The notes: a model not told the origin generated them from the sequence alone. A stretch of DNA of 64,000 nt from Dehalococcoidia bacterium (GCA_026003895.1 BPIC01000002.1:434001-498000), one strand, 5' to 3'; numbered from the stretch's first letter, positions 44,899 to 56,559 are shown. Numbers and translations: made by a program.

Positions 44899-45129
44899 GT
44901 GGCTCTTGTCCTCTGCTCGCGCTGTCTTCAAACAAAGCCCGGCCTCGAGACTAAGCCGCCGGGCAAATACGGGGCACTCGTCCAGCATCAGGTGTGTCAG
45001 GAGTGCTGGGGCGAATGGATGGTCGTGATGCCCCGCATCATCAATCACTACGGGCTGAACCTCGGCTTGCCCGAAGATCGGCAACAGCTTCAGCAAGCGA
45101 TGGCGGAGTACTTGAACCTGCCTGTCTAG
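44899..45129 (+). CDS. YggX-like Fe(II)-trafficking protein with two CxxC motifs
   Basis: 76 residues. It follows the YggX/Fe-trafficking pattern: CSRCLQTKPGLE, PPGKYGALVQ, CQECWGEWMVVMPRIINHYGLNL, PEDRQQLQQAMAEYL, the W-x-EW and (M/I)IN-x-x-LNL positions being the family's invariant core. Unlike E. coli YggX, which has a single conserved Cys, this one has two CxxC pairs (CSRC and CQEC) able to bind Zn or an Fe-S cluster. GTG 44899 with GAGGAG six bases upstream is chosen; the frame is open further upstream across a -10 box. Confidence 0.8.
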   Translation: MALVLCSRCLQTKPGLETKPPGKYGALVQHQVCQECWGEWMVVMPRIINHYGLNLGLPEDRQQLQQAMAEYLNLPV

Positions 45130-45183
45130 TCTGCCGCGTTATCTGCTAGCAGCGAGGGGCGGACCTGCCTAGACTCGCGGGCC

Positions 45184-46287
45184 GTGACTCATCCGAGCGA
45201 CCGTGGCGCGCCGTTCCGCGACGAATTGCTGCTCCCTGATTGGCTGGACAACGCCGCGGTCACGATTGGCGATCCGCCGCCGTTACCTCACTGGCTCGAT
45301 GGCGCCGAATCGGTCGAGGAAACCCTTCCGGACCTCCCGACGCCTTTCCCGGCGACCCCTCGACCCACACCTCCGCCGTCGGTCGCTGTGCCGCCCACCA
45401 CGCGCGTCGCCACCTTCCGTGCCGTGAAGGCTCCTCGGGCGGTGGCAGAAGCCGTGTCTTCTCCAGCATTGCATCCGGAGCGGAGCCGACTGGACGAACT
45501 CCGAGCGCTTCGCACGAGTGCGGTCCTGCATGGGGCATCGCGGAGAATCGTCGCGGTGGGGCTGGCGGCCGCGCTCGCCGTGGCAGTCCTCTCCGCGCCG
45601 CCGCCGATCGAGGAATTGCCGACGGCGGATGTCGTCCGTGTCTATAGCTCGGTCGATCGGCTCCGGCTCGGCGCACCGGTGCTGATCGTCCTCGACTATC
45701 CTCCAGAGCGCGCTGGTGAGTTCGCTGCCACCGAGGAAACGGTCATCCGTCATGCGGCGGCGCGGGGAGCCACGCTGGTGAGCGTCTCGCCACGCCCGGA
45801 ACTGACGGGGCGAGTGCGCGCGATTGCGCCGAGCGCCACGGTATCCGAACTTCCCCCGATTTCGGCCGATCCGGAGTCAATCCGCCGGCTGGGACAGCGC
45901 GATCGCCTGTCCGGAACGCCCGCCGATCCTGCCCTTCGATTCGCCGCGGGCAATCGACCGCTTGAGCTCGCCATCATCATAGGAGAGCAAAACGAGGTCG
46001 CTCGTTGGCTGTCGAACCTGCGCTCAGGCGCGAACCCCCCGGGCATCGCCGTAGTGCCGGGCGAGTCCGCGGCGCTCAGCGCGTTACGGGCGTCCGGACA
46101 GCTTACGGGCAGTCTCCGAACGGAGCGTGACCTCAGAGGATACAGTCTCCTCGCGGGACAGGGTGTGCCGCCGTTCCGAAGTGGGCTCCTGACGGCTGGA
46201 CCGGTGTTAGCGGCTGCACTGGTGATCGCCGCAACCGCTGGGCTTCGCCTGCGCCGGCAATCCCAGCCAGTTGGGGAGGCCCAATAG
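45184..46287 (+). CDS. two-helix membrane protein with a ~190-residue outside domain, unknown
   Basis: 367 residues. Acidic/Pro-rich cytoplasmic N-terminus (~1-115, with two related LPDWLDNA and LPHWLDGA motifs), helix ~120-140 (IVAVGLAAALAVAVL), an alpha/beta-looking domain (VRVYSSVDRLRLGAPVLIVLDYPPERAGEFAATEETVIRH), and a C-terminal helix (GLLTAGPVLAAALVIAATAGL) with basic tail. The 'G-x-PVL(I/V)-x-x-DYxP' segment resembles a group of Chloroflexota membrane proteins, recalled rather than checked. No enzyme motif is seen. GTG start. Confidence 0.7.
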   Translation: MTHPSDRGAPFRDELLLPDWLDNAAVTIGDPPPLPHWLDGAESVEETLPDLPTPFPATPRPTPPPSVAVPPTTRVATFRAVKAPRAVAEAVSSPALHPERSRLDELRALRTSAVLHGASRRIVAVGLAAALAVAVLSAPPPIEELPTADVVRVYSSVDRLRLGAPVLIVLDYPPERAGEFAATEETVIRHAAARGATLVSVSPRPELTGRVRAIAPSATVSELPPISADPESIRRLGQRDRLSGTPADPALRFAAGNRPLELAIIIGEQNEVARWLSNLRSGANPPGIAVVPGESAALSALRASGQLTGSLRTERDLRGYSLLAGQGVPPFRSGLLTAGPVLAAALVIAATAGLRLRRQSQPVGEAQ

Positions 46288-47012
46288 TCCTGTCGGACTG
46301 ACAAAGGCAATCGGATGGACTAGGACTGCCTTGTGCTAGTGGTGCGGAGCCGGGCGTCGGTGCCCGACCGAATGGGGTTGGGAATTGACAGGTTCAGCAG
46401 CGTCGGTGGGGTCGACGCGCTAGTCGCCGGTCTTCCACGGGCAATGGCGGCACCACGAAGACAAACACACATCAAGCACCCAATCGGCGGCCAACCGGAC
46501 CCCTGGCCGTGCCGAGCAGCGGAGGTCAGCTTTGTCGCCGCGCAGGGCTTCCTTCATACGGTCGCGGGCCGTGTCCAGATCCCAAACCTCGCCTTCGACA
46601 GTGAGATTGGGGCAGACAATCGTGCGGCGCCGGCGGGGTGTTGGAGCGTTCGGTCCCGGGAGCGGAGCGACTACCGGCAGCATGATTGGCTGTTTGCGCG
46701 CCTCGATGCCGGCAGTTAGGTTGCTCTTTCCGTAGACACGTTGCACGTTGATCCTCCACGGCGTCTTCGGCGGGCGCGGCCCGCTGGTGCTCTCGCTTCG
46801 GATCGCCGTGCCAAGGTTTCCGCCGTCGCACTCGGTCACAGGCGTCGCTCCGGGCGGTGTTTCGTATCCGATCGCGGAGCGGTCCGAAGCCTTGCGAAGA
46901 ATAGTCCGCAGTCCGGCGTCACTCCTAGGGGCTTATCCACGAACTTATCCCCAGACTGTCCCCTGATTCTCACGAATTTCTTAGAAAAGTGGGGGGAATC
47001 GCTCGGTCGAGC
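46288..47012. other. 725 bp region without an assured gene
   Basis: Between the unknown membrane protein and the carB stop. It includes one doubtful minus-strand ORF (46420-46839) and two DnaA-box-like 9-mers, TTATCCACG (46933-46941) and TTATCCCCA (46945-46953). Next to the carB stop is a short GCTCG/CGAGC hairpin (47001-47012) followed on the minus strand by a C/T-rich tract, a weak terminator at best. Confidence 0.5.
46420..46839 (-). CDS. doubtful small hypothetical protein
   Basis: 139 codons from GTG 46839 with CGGAG upstream. Third-position GC is high (roughly three quarters by eye), like real genes here, and the C-terminus is Cys-rich (CLSSWCRHCPW). I recognise no family. It may be a lineage-specific gene or chance open frame in GC-rich DNA. 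Confidence 0.3.
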   Translation of the reverse strand: MTECDGGNLGTAIRSESTSGPRPPKTPWRINVQRVYGKSNLTAGIEARKQPIMLPVVAPLPGPNAPTPRRRRTIVCPNLTVEGEVWDLDTARDRMKEALRGDKADLRCSARPGVRLAADWVLDVCLSSWCRHCPWKTGD

Positions 47013-50000
47013 TTAGTCAGCGCGGCGATACTCCGGGAGCGGGGAGACGGTGCATGTGAGATTGCCGGCGGCGAGCGCATCGGCAGCCGCGCGAGCAGTA
47101 TCGAGGGAGGTGAAGCAAGGAATCCGGCGCTCGGCCGCGGCGCGGCGGATTTCGAAACCATCGCGCAGCGGCGTCGGTCGGCCAGTAACCGTGTTGATCA
47201 CACCTTGGACGGTGCCGTCGCGGATGACATCGACGCAGTTCGGATGCCCTTCCGCGAGCTTCTTCGGGACTTGGACGACGGGGATATTGACGGCCCGCAG
47301 CAATTCGGCGGTGCCCTCGGTGGCGAAGAATCGGCAGCCCGCGGCGGCAAGCAGTCGGACAATTGGGAGCGCATCGGGCTTGTCGCGGTCGGCGATTGAG
47401 AGCAGGATCGCGCTGCCAGGGGCGATGCGCAGACCGGCCGCGAGCACTGTCTTCACGAGTGCCGCCGAGAGCGTCCGATCGATCCCCATCACCTCGCCGG
47501 TGGATTTCATCTCTGGGCCGAGGAACGTGTCAACGCCGGCGAGCTTCGACATCGAAAACACGGGCGCTTTGATGGCGACCAGTGGCTGGACTGGCCAAAG
47601 CCCCCCTCGGTAACCAAGGTCGGCAAGGGTTTGGCCAAGCATCACCTGAGTTGCCAGCTTGACCACCGGCACACCAGTGGCCTTCGCGATGTACGGGACG
47701 GTGCGGCTGGCTCGGGGGTTCACTTCGAGAACGTACACCTGACCGGGTCCGCCATTCGCCCAGCCGTCCGGGCGGATGACGACATACTGGGCATTCATCA
47801 GCCCACGCACGCCGAGCCCGAGCGCAATCTTCGTGCTGTAGTCGACGATTGTTTCGATTTCTGCCGGGTGGAGATTGACGGGCGGGTAAATCGCCATCGA
47901 GTCGCCGCTGTGAACCCCCGCGCGCTCGATATGCTCCATGACCCCCGGAATCAGCACGTCGATGCCGTCGCAGATCGCGTCGATCTCGACCTCTTTTCCT
48001 TCGAGGTATTTGTCAATGAGCACCGGATGTGAGCCGGACTGCTCGAAGGCTGGGCCGAGGCGACGGACGAGCTCGCTGGGTGTCTGGACAATCTCCATCG
48101 CTCGGCCGCCAAGCACATAGCTCGGGCGGACCAACACGGGATACCCGATGCGCTGGGCGACGTCGATCGCCTGTTCTACCGAGAGCACTGCGCCGCCGGG
48201 TGGCTGCGGGATGCCGAGGCCGCTCAGGAATTCCTCGAAGCGTCGCCGGTCCTCGGCGAGATCGATGGCCTCTGCGCCTGAGCCCACGATCGGCACACCG
48301 GCGCGGTGGAGCGGTCCCGCGAGATTGACGGCCGTTTGCCCACCGAATTGGACGATCGCTGGGATCGGCTGATCGGGCGCTCCCTCATTTTCCAGCACAT
48401 CGCGCACCGCTTCTTCGTCGAGGGGCTCGAAGTAGAGCCGGTCCGACGTGTCGAAGTCGGTCGAGACCGTCTCTGGGTTGGAGTTGATCATCACGCTGCG
48501 GTAGCCAGCTTCGTGGAGCGCCCAGGCCGAATGGACCGAGCAGTAGTCGAATTCGATTCCTTGGCCAATGCGGATCGGGCCGCTGCCGATCACTGCGGCC
48601 ACCGGACCTGGCTGCGGCAAGGCTTCGTTCTCGTCGTCAATCGAGCTGTAAAAGTAGGGGGTGACGGCTTCGAACTCAGCGGCGCAGGTGTCTACCATCT
48701 TATACACCGGCCGAATGCCCCATTGGCGCCGAAGCTCGCGTACCTGATCGGCGTGCTGAACGTCGGCAAGCACGGCGATCTGAACATCGCTCATGCCAGC
48801 TGCCTTCGCCTCGCGCAGCAGCGAAGGCGAAATCGGCTCATTGAGAAGCCGTCGTTCGAGCTGGACGAGGCGCCGTAGCTTGGCCAGAAACCACGGATCA
48901 ATCTTGGTAATTTCGAACAGCTCCTCGATCGTGTGGTCGCGCCGTAAGGCAGCCATCAACGCCCACAGCCGCAAATCGTTCGGAAATAGCGGAAAAGCGG
49001 CAAGCGGATACCCGCCGCTGGTCTGGAGCCGGCGATACTCGGCAGCCCACGCTGGGTCTTCCCATTGGAGCGAGCGCCCGCCGAATTCGAGCGATCGAAC
49101 AGCCTTGTTCAGCGCCGCCTCGAACGAGCGGCCAATCGCCATTACCTCGCCGGTCGCCTTCATTTGAGTGCCGATTTCGCGGTCACCGGAGGCAAACTTG
49201 TCGAAGGGCCAGCGCGGGATCTTCACCACACAATAGTCGAGGGTTGGCTCGAAGGCGGCGAGTGTTTTCCGGGTCACCGCGTTTGGAATCTCGTCGAGGC
49301 GTCGGCCAATCGCGATTTTGGCCGAGACTCGGGCGATTGGATAGCCCGTCGCCTTGCTTGCGAGCGCCGACGATCGGCTCACCCGCGGGTTCACCTCGAT
49401 CACGTAATACTCAGGCAATGGCGCCGCGGGCGGGGCTGGGCCGTCGCCCATTGGGCGAGGTGGATGACCAGCAACCGGTGATGTCGCCGACTCGCGCGGC
49501 CGCAGCGCGAATTGGACGTTGCAACCGCCTTCAATCCCGAGCGCGCGAATGATGTTCAAGCTCGCTGTCCGAAGCATTTGGTGCTCTTTGTCGGTCAGCG
49601 TCTGGCTCGGTGCAACCACGATCGAATCGCCAGTGTGGACGCCCATCGGGTCGAGGTTTTCCATGTTGCAAACGATGATGCAGGTGTCCGCCCCATCGCG
49701 CATCACCTCATACTCGAGCTCTTTCCAACCGAGTAGGCTTGTCTCGACGAGCACTTGATGAATGGGGCTTGCTGCCAATCCGCTCTTGACGATCCGCTCG
49801 AACTCCGCGGGCGTGGTCGCCACCCCGCCGCCAGTGCCGCCGAGCGTGAACGCCGGGCGAATGATTAACGGCAACGGGTGGTCGGCTGCGAACTCGGCGG
49901 CCTCCTCCCAGCTCTGGCACGTGCGGCTAGCGGGCACCGGCTCACCGATCGATCGAAGGAGATCCTTGAAGAGCTGCCGGTCCTCGGCCGCTTTGATGGC

Positions 50001-50354
50001 CGACAGTGGCGTACCAAGAATTCGCACGCCATAGCGCTCGAGGATGCCGGCGTCGGCAAGCTCGACGGCAAGGTTGAGGCCGGTCTGGCCGCCGAGCGAG
50101 GGAAGCAACCCATCTGGCCGCTCGCGGGCAATCACTCGCTCGAGAAATTCGACGGTTAGCGGCTCGATGTAGACGACATCAGCGACATCCTCGTCGGTCA
50201 TGATCGTCGCCGGATTCGAATTCACGAGGACCGTCTCGACGCCTTCCTCTCGGAGTGCGCGACAGGCCTGGGTGCCGGCATAGTCAAATTCGGCAGCCTG
50301 GCCGATGACGATCGGCCCGGAGCCGATGACGAGCACTTTTCGCGGTTTGGTCAT
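47013..50354 (-). CDS. carB: carbamoyl-phosphate synthase large subunit
   Basis: 1113 residues. Two ATP-grasp synthetase halves: N-terminal [22 protein letters not shown] and [10 protein letters not shown]; second half [20 protein letters not shown] and [30 protein letters not shown] and [18 protein letters not shown]. The C-terminal MGS-like allosteric domain ends the protein. It makes carbamoyl phosphate from bicarbonate, 2 ATP and ammonia channelled from CarA. It is ~40 residues longer than E. coli CarB; a Pro-rich insertion (~288-314) precedes [10 protein letters not shown] in the first ATP-grasp domain. ATG overlaps the carA stop. Confidence 0.97.
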   Translation of the reverse strand: MTKPRKVLVIGSGPIVIGQAAEFDYAGTQACRALREEGVETVLVNSNPATIMTDEDVADVVYIEPLTVEFLERVIARERPDGLLPSLGGQTGLNLAVELADAGILERYGVRILGTPLSAIKAAEDRQLFKDLLRSIGEPVPASRTCQSWEEAAEFAADHPLPLIIRPAFTLGGTGGGVATTPAEFERIVKSGLAASPIHQVLVETSLLGWKELEYEVMRDGADTCIIVCNMENLDPMGVHTGDSIVVAPSQTLTDKEHQMLRTASLNIIRALGIEGGCNVQFALRPRESATSPVAGHPPRPMGDGPAPPAAPLPEYYVIEVNPRVSRSSALASKATGYPIARVSAKIAIGRRLDEIPNAVTRKTLAAFEPTLDYCVVKIPRWPFDKFASGDREIGTQMKATGEVMAIGRSFEAALNKAVRSLEFGGRSLQWEDPAWAAEYRRLQTSGGYPLAAFPLFPNDLRLWALMAALRRDHTIEELFEITKIDPWFLAKLRRLVQLERRLLNEPISPSLLREAKAAGMSDVQIAVLADVQHADQVRELRRQWGIRPVYKMVDTCAAEFEAVTPYFYSSIDDENEALPQPGPVAAVIGSGPIRIGQGIEFDYCSVHSAWALHEAGYRSVMINSNPETVSTDFDTSDRLYFEPLDEEAVRDVLENEGAPDQPIPAIVQFGGQTAVNLAGPLHRAGVPIVGSGAEAIDLAEDRRRFEEFLSGLGIPQPPGGAVLSVEQAIDVAQRIGYPVLVRPSYVLGGRAMEIVQTPSELVRRLGPAFEQSGSHPVLIDKYLEGKEVEIDAICDGIDVLIPGVMEHIERAGVHSGDSMAIYPPVNLHPAEIETIVDYSTKIALGLGVRGLMNAQYVVIRPDGWANGGPGQVYVLEVNPRASRTVPYIAKATGVPVVKLATQVMLGQTLADLGYRGGLWPVQPLVAIKAPVFSMSKLAGVDTFLGPEMKSTGEVMGIDRTLSAALVKTVLAAGLRIAPGSAILLSIADRDKPDALPIVRLLAAAGCRFFATEGTAELLRAVNIPVVQVPKKLAEGHPNCVDVIRDGTVQGVINTVTGRPTPLRDGFEIRRAAAERRIPCFTSLDTARAAADALAAGNLTCTVSPLPEYRRAD

Positions 50355-51436
50355 CGTTCGGTTCCGAGGAGCGTGAGGAAGCGCTCGAAGGTATCGCGGT
50401 TATCCCATGGACCGGGCGATGCCTCGGCGTGGTATTGGATCGACAGGATGGGCAGGTCCCGGTGGCGCAGACCTTCAACGGTGTTGTCGTTGAGGTTGAT
50501 CTGACTGACTTCGGCGCCCCCGCGGAGCGAGTCCGGATCGACGGCGTAGCCATGGTTTTGGGCCGTGATCGTCACCTTGCCGCTGAGCAAATCCTTGACT
50601 GGGTGGTTGCCGCCCCGGTGCCCGAACTTCAGCTTGAACGTCTTGGCGCCGAGTGCACGTGCTAGCATCTGATGCCCGAGGCAAATGCCAAGAATAGGTG
50701 TCTTTCCGAGGAGCGCCTGCACCTCACGGACCACGGAATCGAGCTGCAGCGGGTCACCCGGCCCCGGGGAAAGGACGATGCCGTCTGGCTTGAGGGCCAA
50801 GATGTCTGCGGCGGAGGTTGATGCCGGCACGACGGTGATTCGGCAGCCAAGACGTCGGAGCGACCGTTGAATGTTGTACTTGACCCCTAAATCCAAAATG
50901 ACCACGTGCGGCCCGGCGAGCTCACTGCCAGGATACGGTGCGTCGGCCGTAACGAGATGGACAAAATCGACGGTGTCGTAGCGCTGGGCGGAGCGCAAGC
51001 GCTCCAGCACCGTGCCGACCCCTTCGTCGACTGCCAGGGCGCCCATCATCACACCTTGGCTGCGCAGCCGGCGGGTGAGCGACCGCGTGTCAACCCCATC
51101 GATCCCCGGCACGTTCTGCGCTCCGAGGAATTCCGAGAGTGTCGCCACCGACCGGTTGTGGCTTGGCTCGTCGCATGCCTCGCGAACCACGAAACCCGCA
51201 ACCTGGATGCGACGCGATTCAATGTCTTCGGCGCTGATTCCGTAGTTGCCGATCAGCGGATAGGTCATCAAGACGATCTGTCCGGCGTACGATGGATCGG
51301 TCAGGATCTCTTGGTACCCAAACATTGAGGTATTGAACACCACCTCGCCGACCGCCGACGTCGGTGCGCCGATGCTTCTGCCGTGAAACACGGTCCCGTC
51401 TTCGAGGACGAGCACCGCCGGACGCCGTTCAGGCAC
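50351..51436 (-). CDS. carA: carbamoyl-phosphate synthase small (glutaminase) subunit
   Basis: 361 residues. N-terminal CarA domain ([42 protein letters not shown]) and class I glutamine amidotransferase domain with nucleophile Cys in GICLGHQML, and the His/Glu of [10 protein letters not shown]. It releases ammonia from glutamine for CarB. GTG 51436 is chosen: AAGGTGG lies at good spacing and the codon overlaps the pyrC stop by 8 bases; a TTG at 51457 is an alternative. Confidence 0.97.
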   Translation of the reverse strand: MPERRPAVLVLEDGTVFHGRSIGAPTSAVGEVVFNTSMFGYQEILTDPSYAGQIVLMTYPLIGNYGISAEDIESRRIQVAGFVVREACDEPSHNRSVATLSEFLGAQNVPGIDGVDTRSLTRRLRSQGVMMGALAVDEGVGTVLERLRSAQRYDTVDFVHLVTADAPYPGSELAGPHVVILDLGVKYNIQRSLRRLGCRITVVPASTSAADILALKPDGIVLSPGPGDPLQLDSVVREVQALLGKTPILGICLGHQMLARALGAKTFKLKFGHRGGNHPVKDLLSGKVTITAQNHGYAVDPDSLRGGAEVSQINLNDNTVEGLRHRDLPILSIQYHAEASPGPWDNRDTFERFLTLLGTER

Positions 51437-52768
51437 GATAGGCCACCTTTCCAGCAACCATGGTCAGGACGACACGGCCGGGCAGTTCGACCCCGTCGAG
51501 CGGAGAGTTCTTCCCTTTCGAAAGGAAGTGCTCGGGATCGACGGTCCACGGGTGGGCGGGATCGAAGACCACCAGATCGGCCGGACAACCCTCGGCAATC
51601 CGCCCGGGAGAGACGCGTCCGTCAAGGTCGCCGAGCACGCGCAGCGGGCCAACGGTCAGTGCTTCGACGATGCGCTCCAGCGAGACGGCGCCCGTCTCCA
51701 CGAGCGCCAGCAGCGCACCGAGCGCGGTTTCGAACCCCGAAATGCCGAAGGCCGCCTCGTCGTACTCACAGAGTTTGTCGACCACGGCGTGCGGAGCGTG
51801 GTCGGTCGCGATTGCGTCGATCGTCCCGTCGGCGAGGCCGGCGATCACTGCCTCAACGTCCGCGTCGCCGCGGAGCGGCGGATTGACCTTGGTGCGCGTG
51901 TCATAGGGGGCGCGTCGGTCTAAGCTCGTTGTGCCGGTCGCCGGCCAGCGCAGCCCCTCGCCCAGCAGCCACGCGTCGGTCAGCGTGAGGTGATGTGGTG
52001 TCACCTCGGCAGTGACCGGCACGCCGCTGCGCTTGGCCTGCCGGATGAGTTCGACACCGCCGGCGGTAGAGACGTGGGCGATGTGCAATCGACCGCCGGT
52101 AAGCGCTGCCAACTCGAGATCACGGGCGATGATGATGGTCTCCGCCGCGGCGGGCCAGCCGCGCAGGCCGAGCCGTGCTGCTACTGGTCCCTCATTTGCC
52201 GGAGCGCCCCCAGTCAACGTTACGTCTTCGCAGTGGTCGATTACCGGCCGCCCGGTGATCCGACTGTATTCGAGCGCGTGGCGCATCAGCGACGAGGTGG
52301 CAACTGGCCTGCCATCGTCGGAGAAGGCGACAACGCCCGCCTCGGCGAGTTCGGCGAGTTCGGCGAGCTCCTTACCGGCCTGGCCCTTGGTGACGGCGCC
52401 GATGGGCAACACCCGCACGGGCGACTCCGCTGCGGCCGTGCGCAAGACGTACTCGACGATCCCCCGGCTGTCGATGACGGGATCGGTGTTCGGCATGCAG
52501 CAAATCGTTGTGAAGCCGCCGGCTGCCGCTGCCCGCCCGCCGCTCGCGATCGATTCCTTGTACGTAAGGCCTGGGTCGCGTAGATGGCAGTGGAGATCGA
52601 TGAACCCTGGCGCGACGACCAATCCGGCAACGTCGATGATCTGCACCCGGTCTGCTGCCAGCCGCTCGCCGACGGAGGCAACGAGGCCGTCGCGAACCAG
52701 CACGTCGGCGACGGCGTCCCGGCCGCTCGACGGGTCGAGGACGCGCCCGCCTCGTAACAGGAGGTCGC

Positions 52769-52772
<4 letters not shown>
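51429..52772 (-). CDS. pyrC: dihydroorotase
   Basis: 447 residues, class I type. FIDLHCHLRDPG (HxH metal site plus substrate Arg), MPNTDPV, VTPHHLTLT, IATDHAPH (catalytic Asp) and NSPLDG near the end. It cyclises carbamoyl aspartate to dihydroorotate. GTG overlaps the pyrB stop (GTGA). A tract of three 9 bp repeats (plus-strand GGCGAGTTC units, ~52343-52370) encodes ELAELAELAE. Confidence 0.96.
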
Positions 52773-54387
<1,615 letters not shown>

Positions 54388-54411
54388 TCAGCCAGCATCG
54401 TCAGCCCCCTT

Positions 54412-54431
54412 ATCGGCCTCACAGGACCGAT
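54412..54431 (-). promoter_or_regulatory. PyrR-binding RNA hairpin (anti-antiterminator)
   Basis: Minus-strand RNA AUCGG-UCCUGUGAGG-CCGAU: the loop matches the known PyrR recognition consensus UCCnGnGAGGy, closed by an AUCGG/CCGAU stem. Binding of PyrR-UMP would hold TCGGTC away from the terminator arm and so allow termination. Confidence 0.85.
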
Positions 54432-54450
54432 TTCAAGGAAGGTTTCTTGA

Positions 54451-54480
54451 AGTCTACCCGCTCGGCGATCCCCATCGCAA
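54451..54480 (-). promoter_or_regulatory. pyr operon promoter
   Basis: Minus strand TTGCGA (54480-54475), 18 bp, TAGACT (54456-54451). The start would be near 54444, about a dozen bases before the PyrR-binding hairpin. Confidence 0.55.
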
Positions 54481-54485
54481 CCCGT

Positions 54486-54515
54486 TTGCCGCATGCTTAG
54501 GACCCATGCTACAGT
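54486..54515 (+). promoter_or_regulatory. mnmA promoter
   Basis: TTGCCG (54486-54491), 18 bp, TACAGT (54510-54515) with TGC immediately before (extended -10). It is divergent from the pyr promoter with the -35 regions about 6 bp apart. Confidence 0.55.
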
Positions 54516-54541
54516 CGAGCGATGGCGAGCTGGATTCCGGG

Positions 54542-55615
54542 ATGAGCAAGCGCGTTCTTGTCGCGATGAGTGGCGGAGTCGATTCGTCGGTGACCGCCGC
54601 CCTCCTGCAGCGTGAGGGCTATGACGTAGTGGGCGTCACCATGCGCCTCTGGACCCAAGAGCGGCCAGATGCGCCGCCGCACCATCGCGGCTGCTGCTCG
54701 ATCGAGGAGACCGACGACGCACGTCGGGTTGCTGGTCTGCTCGATTTCCCATATTACGTCCTGAACTTCGAGCGTGAGTTCGAACGCAAAGTCGTCGACT
54801 ACTTCGTGGACGAATACGCGCGTGGCCGGACGCCGAACCCTTGTCTGGCCTGTAACCAGTTCTTGAAGTTCGACGTTTTGCTGCGGCGCGCGGCGGCGCT
54901 CGGCTGCGAGTATCTTGCCACTGGACATTACGCTCGCATCGAGCGGGGCGCGGACCGGTTCCAGCTCCGGAAGGCCGTCGACGTGAGCAAAGACCAGTCT
55001 TACGTGCTCTACACCCTCGGGCAGTCCGAGTTAGCTCGGCTACTGTTCCCGCTCGGTGGCTACACGAAGGGCGAGGTGCGGGCTCTGGCCGCCGAATTGC
55101 GATTGCCAGTGGCGTCCAAGCCGGACAGCCAAGAGATCTGCTTTCTCCAAGGGCAGGATTACCGGGCATTTCTCCGGGAACGACTCGGCCGTCAGCAGCC
55201 GGGCGACCTTGTTGATGAAGAAGGCCGCGTGCTCGGCCGCTATCACGGCGCGGCCGATTTTACGGTCGGGCAGCGCCGAGGGTTAGGAATCGCCAGCGCC
55301 GAGCCTCGCTATGTCCTCGCCGTCGACGCCGCGGCGAACCGGGTCGTCGTCGGCACGGCGGCTCGGCTGTTTCGTCGCCGGTTGCTCGCGAACAATGTGC
55401 ATTGGGTGGCGGGTGCGCCCCCACGGCAACCGCTTCGGGTCGCTGCCAAGGTTCGCTACCGGACGCCGGAGGCACCGGCGACGGTCTATCCGGACGGCGA
55501 GGTTGTGCGCGTGGAGTTCGACGAGCCGCAACGGGCGATTTCGCCGGGGCAAGCCGTCGTCTTTTACGACGGTGATGAGGTGCTCGGTGGCGGGACGATC
55601 GAAGCGGTCGAGTAG
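54542..55615 (+). CDS. mnmA: tRNA-specific 2-thiouridylase MnmA
   Basis: 357 residues. PP-loop MSGGVDSSVTAALL, C-containing CCSIEETDDARRVA, NPCLACNQFLKFD with one catalytic Cys, KPDSQEICFL with the other, and TVGQRRGLG. It thiolates U34 of tRNA Lys/Glu/Gln using sulfur relayed from a cysteine desulfurase. ATG 54542 directly precedes SKRVLVAMSGG; the frame is open upstream, but the predicted promoter places the transcript start near 54522. Confidence 0.95.
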   Translation: MSKRVLVAMSGGVDSSVTAALLQREGYDVVGVTMRLWTQERPDAPPHHRGCCSIEETDDARRVAGLLDFPYYVLNFEREFERKVVDYFVDEYARGRTPNPCLACNQFLKFDVLLRRAAALGCEYLATGHYARIERGADRFQLRKAVDVSKDQSYVLYTLGQSELARLLFPLGGYTKGEVRALAAELRLPVASKPDSQEICFLQGQDYRAFLRERLGRQQPGDLVDEEGRVLGRYHGAADFTVGQRRGLGIASAEPRYVLAVDAAANRVVVGTAARLFRRRLLANNVHWVAGAPPRQPLRVAAKVRYRTPEAPATVYPDGEVVRVEFDEPQRAISPGQAVVFYDGDEVLGGGTIEAVE

Positions 55616-55651
55616 CGAACGATCGGTCGGCCTTCCGGCTGCCCGGTGCTG

Positions 55652-55660
55652 TGATATACT
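55652..55660 (+). promoter_or_regulatory. extended -10 promoter of the small membrane-protein pair
   Basis: TGA plus TATACT (55655-55660). The start near 55667 gives a short leader containing GGGAGG ahead of TTG 55691. Confidence 0.5.
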
Positions 55661-55690
55661 CGCTGCACCAGGACACGGGAGGATCGCCGC

Positions 55691-56071
55691 TTGGAAACAG
55701 CGCGCGACGTATCAATCATCATCCTCGCGGTGTTCGCGATCATTCAAGCCATCGCCATTGCGGCGTTGGCGATCGTTACCCTTATTCTCATACGGACGAT
55801 CCAACACAAGGTCGTGCCGGTTCTCGATCGCGTTCCGCCGTTGATGGATCGCGTCCCGCCGATCGTCGATAGCATTCCACCGATCATCGACACGGCGCAG
55901 CGCTCAGCGCACTCGGTCGAGCGCGCGGCTCGCCAAGTCGAGGTCACGGCCGCGTTCTCAAGTGAAAAGGTCGTAAAACCGGTGATAGCGATCGCGAGCT
56001 TTCTTGTCGGAGCACGCGCTACGATGAAGGCGCTTTTCGCCATCGTTACAGGAGGGCGAACCTATGGCTAA
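55691..56071 (+). CDS. single-helix membrane protein with repeated V-P-P motifs
   Basis: 126 residues. N-terminal helix (VSIIILAVFAIIQAIAIAALAIVTLILI), then three related heptad-like units DRVPPLM / DRVPPIV / DSIPPII, an amphipathic segment (RSAHSVERAARQVEVTAAF), and a hydrophobic tail (VIAIASFLVGARATMKALFAIV). This resembles DUF948-type proteins often paired with YtxH proteins. TTG start with GGGAGG upstream. Function is unknown; envelope stress or membrane-associated scaffolding is possible. Confidence 0.75.
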   Translation: METARDVSIIILAVFAIIQAIAIAALAIVTLILIRTIQHKVVPVLDRVPPLMDRVPPIVDSIPPIIDTAQRSAHSVERAARQVEVTAAFSSEKVVKPVIAIASFLVGARATMKALFAIVTGGRTYG

Positions 56072-56552
56072 GAAGCAGAATGGTGAGGTCGACGTCAAGC
56101 CGAAGAAGAAGGGCCACCCATTTCGCAATGGTCTTTTTGTCGGCGCATTGGTTGGGGCGGGGCTGGCCTTGCTCTTTGCTCCCGGACCGGGCCGGCAAAC
56201 GCGTCAGGCGCTCAGCGAGCGGCTGAATACCTTTCCTGAAGATTTCGACGAGTTTCGCACGACCGTTCAGGAAGCGCTCATCGACTTGAACACGGTGTTC
56301 AAGAACTGGCGCGCCGCCAAGCAACAGCAGATCCAAGCGGCGTTTGCGCAAGGTCGCGAGGCCGCAGAAGCTGCCCGTGCAGATCTCCAACGGGAATACG
56401 CTCAGCGGGTCGCCGGTGGTCCTCCGCCCGGCGTCGCTGGTGGGCCGCCGCCGAACGTTGCGGGTGGGCCACCTCAGGCCGCTCCACCGTCGACCGGGCG
56501 GCCAGCTGGCAACGGCGCGGAGGGAGAAACGCGCAACGGCGCCGGCGCCTAG
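56064..56552 (+). CDS. YtxH-domain protein
   Basis: 162 residues. A lysine-rich N-terminus leads to the glycine-rich YtxH helix GLFVGALVGAGLALLFAPGPGRQTRQ, then a charged helical stretch and a repetitive Pro/Gly tail (three GGPP-x units). YtxH proteins are small membrane-associated proteins linked to general stress in Bacillus. ATG overlaps the 3' end of the preceding gene by 8 bases, so the two are co-expressed. Confidence 0.85.
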   Translation: MAKKQNGEVDVKPKKKGHPFRNGLFVGALVGAGLALLFAPGPGRQTRQALSERLNTFPEDFDEFRTTVQEALIDLNTVFKNWRAAKQQQIQAAFAQGREAAEAARADLQREYAQRVAGGPPPGVAGGPPPNVAGGPPQAAPPSTGRPAGNGAEGETRNGAGA

Positions 56553-56559
56553 GATGACA

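Noticed and set aside
46933-46953. Chromosomal replication origin
   Set aside because: Only two imperfect DnaA boxes, no AT-rich unwinding region and no dnaA/dnaN/gidA neighbours.
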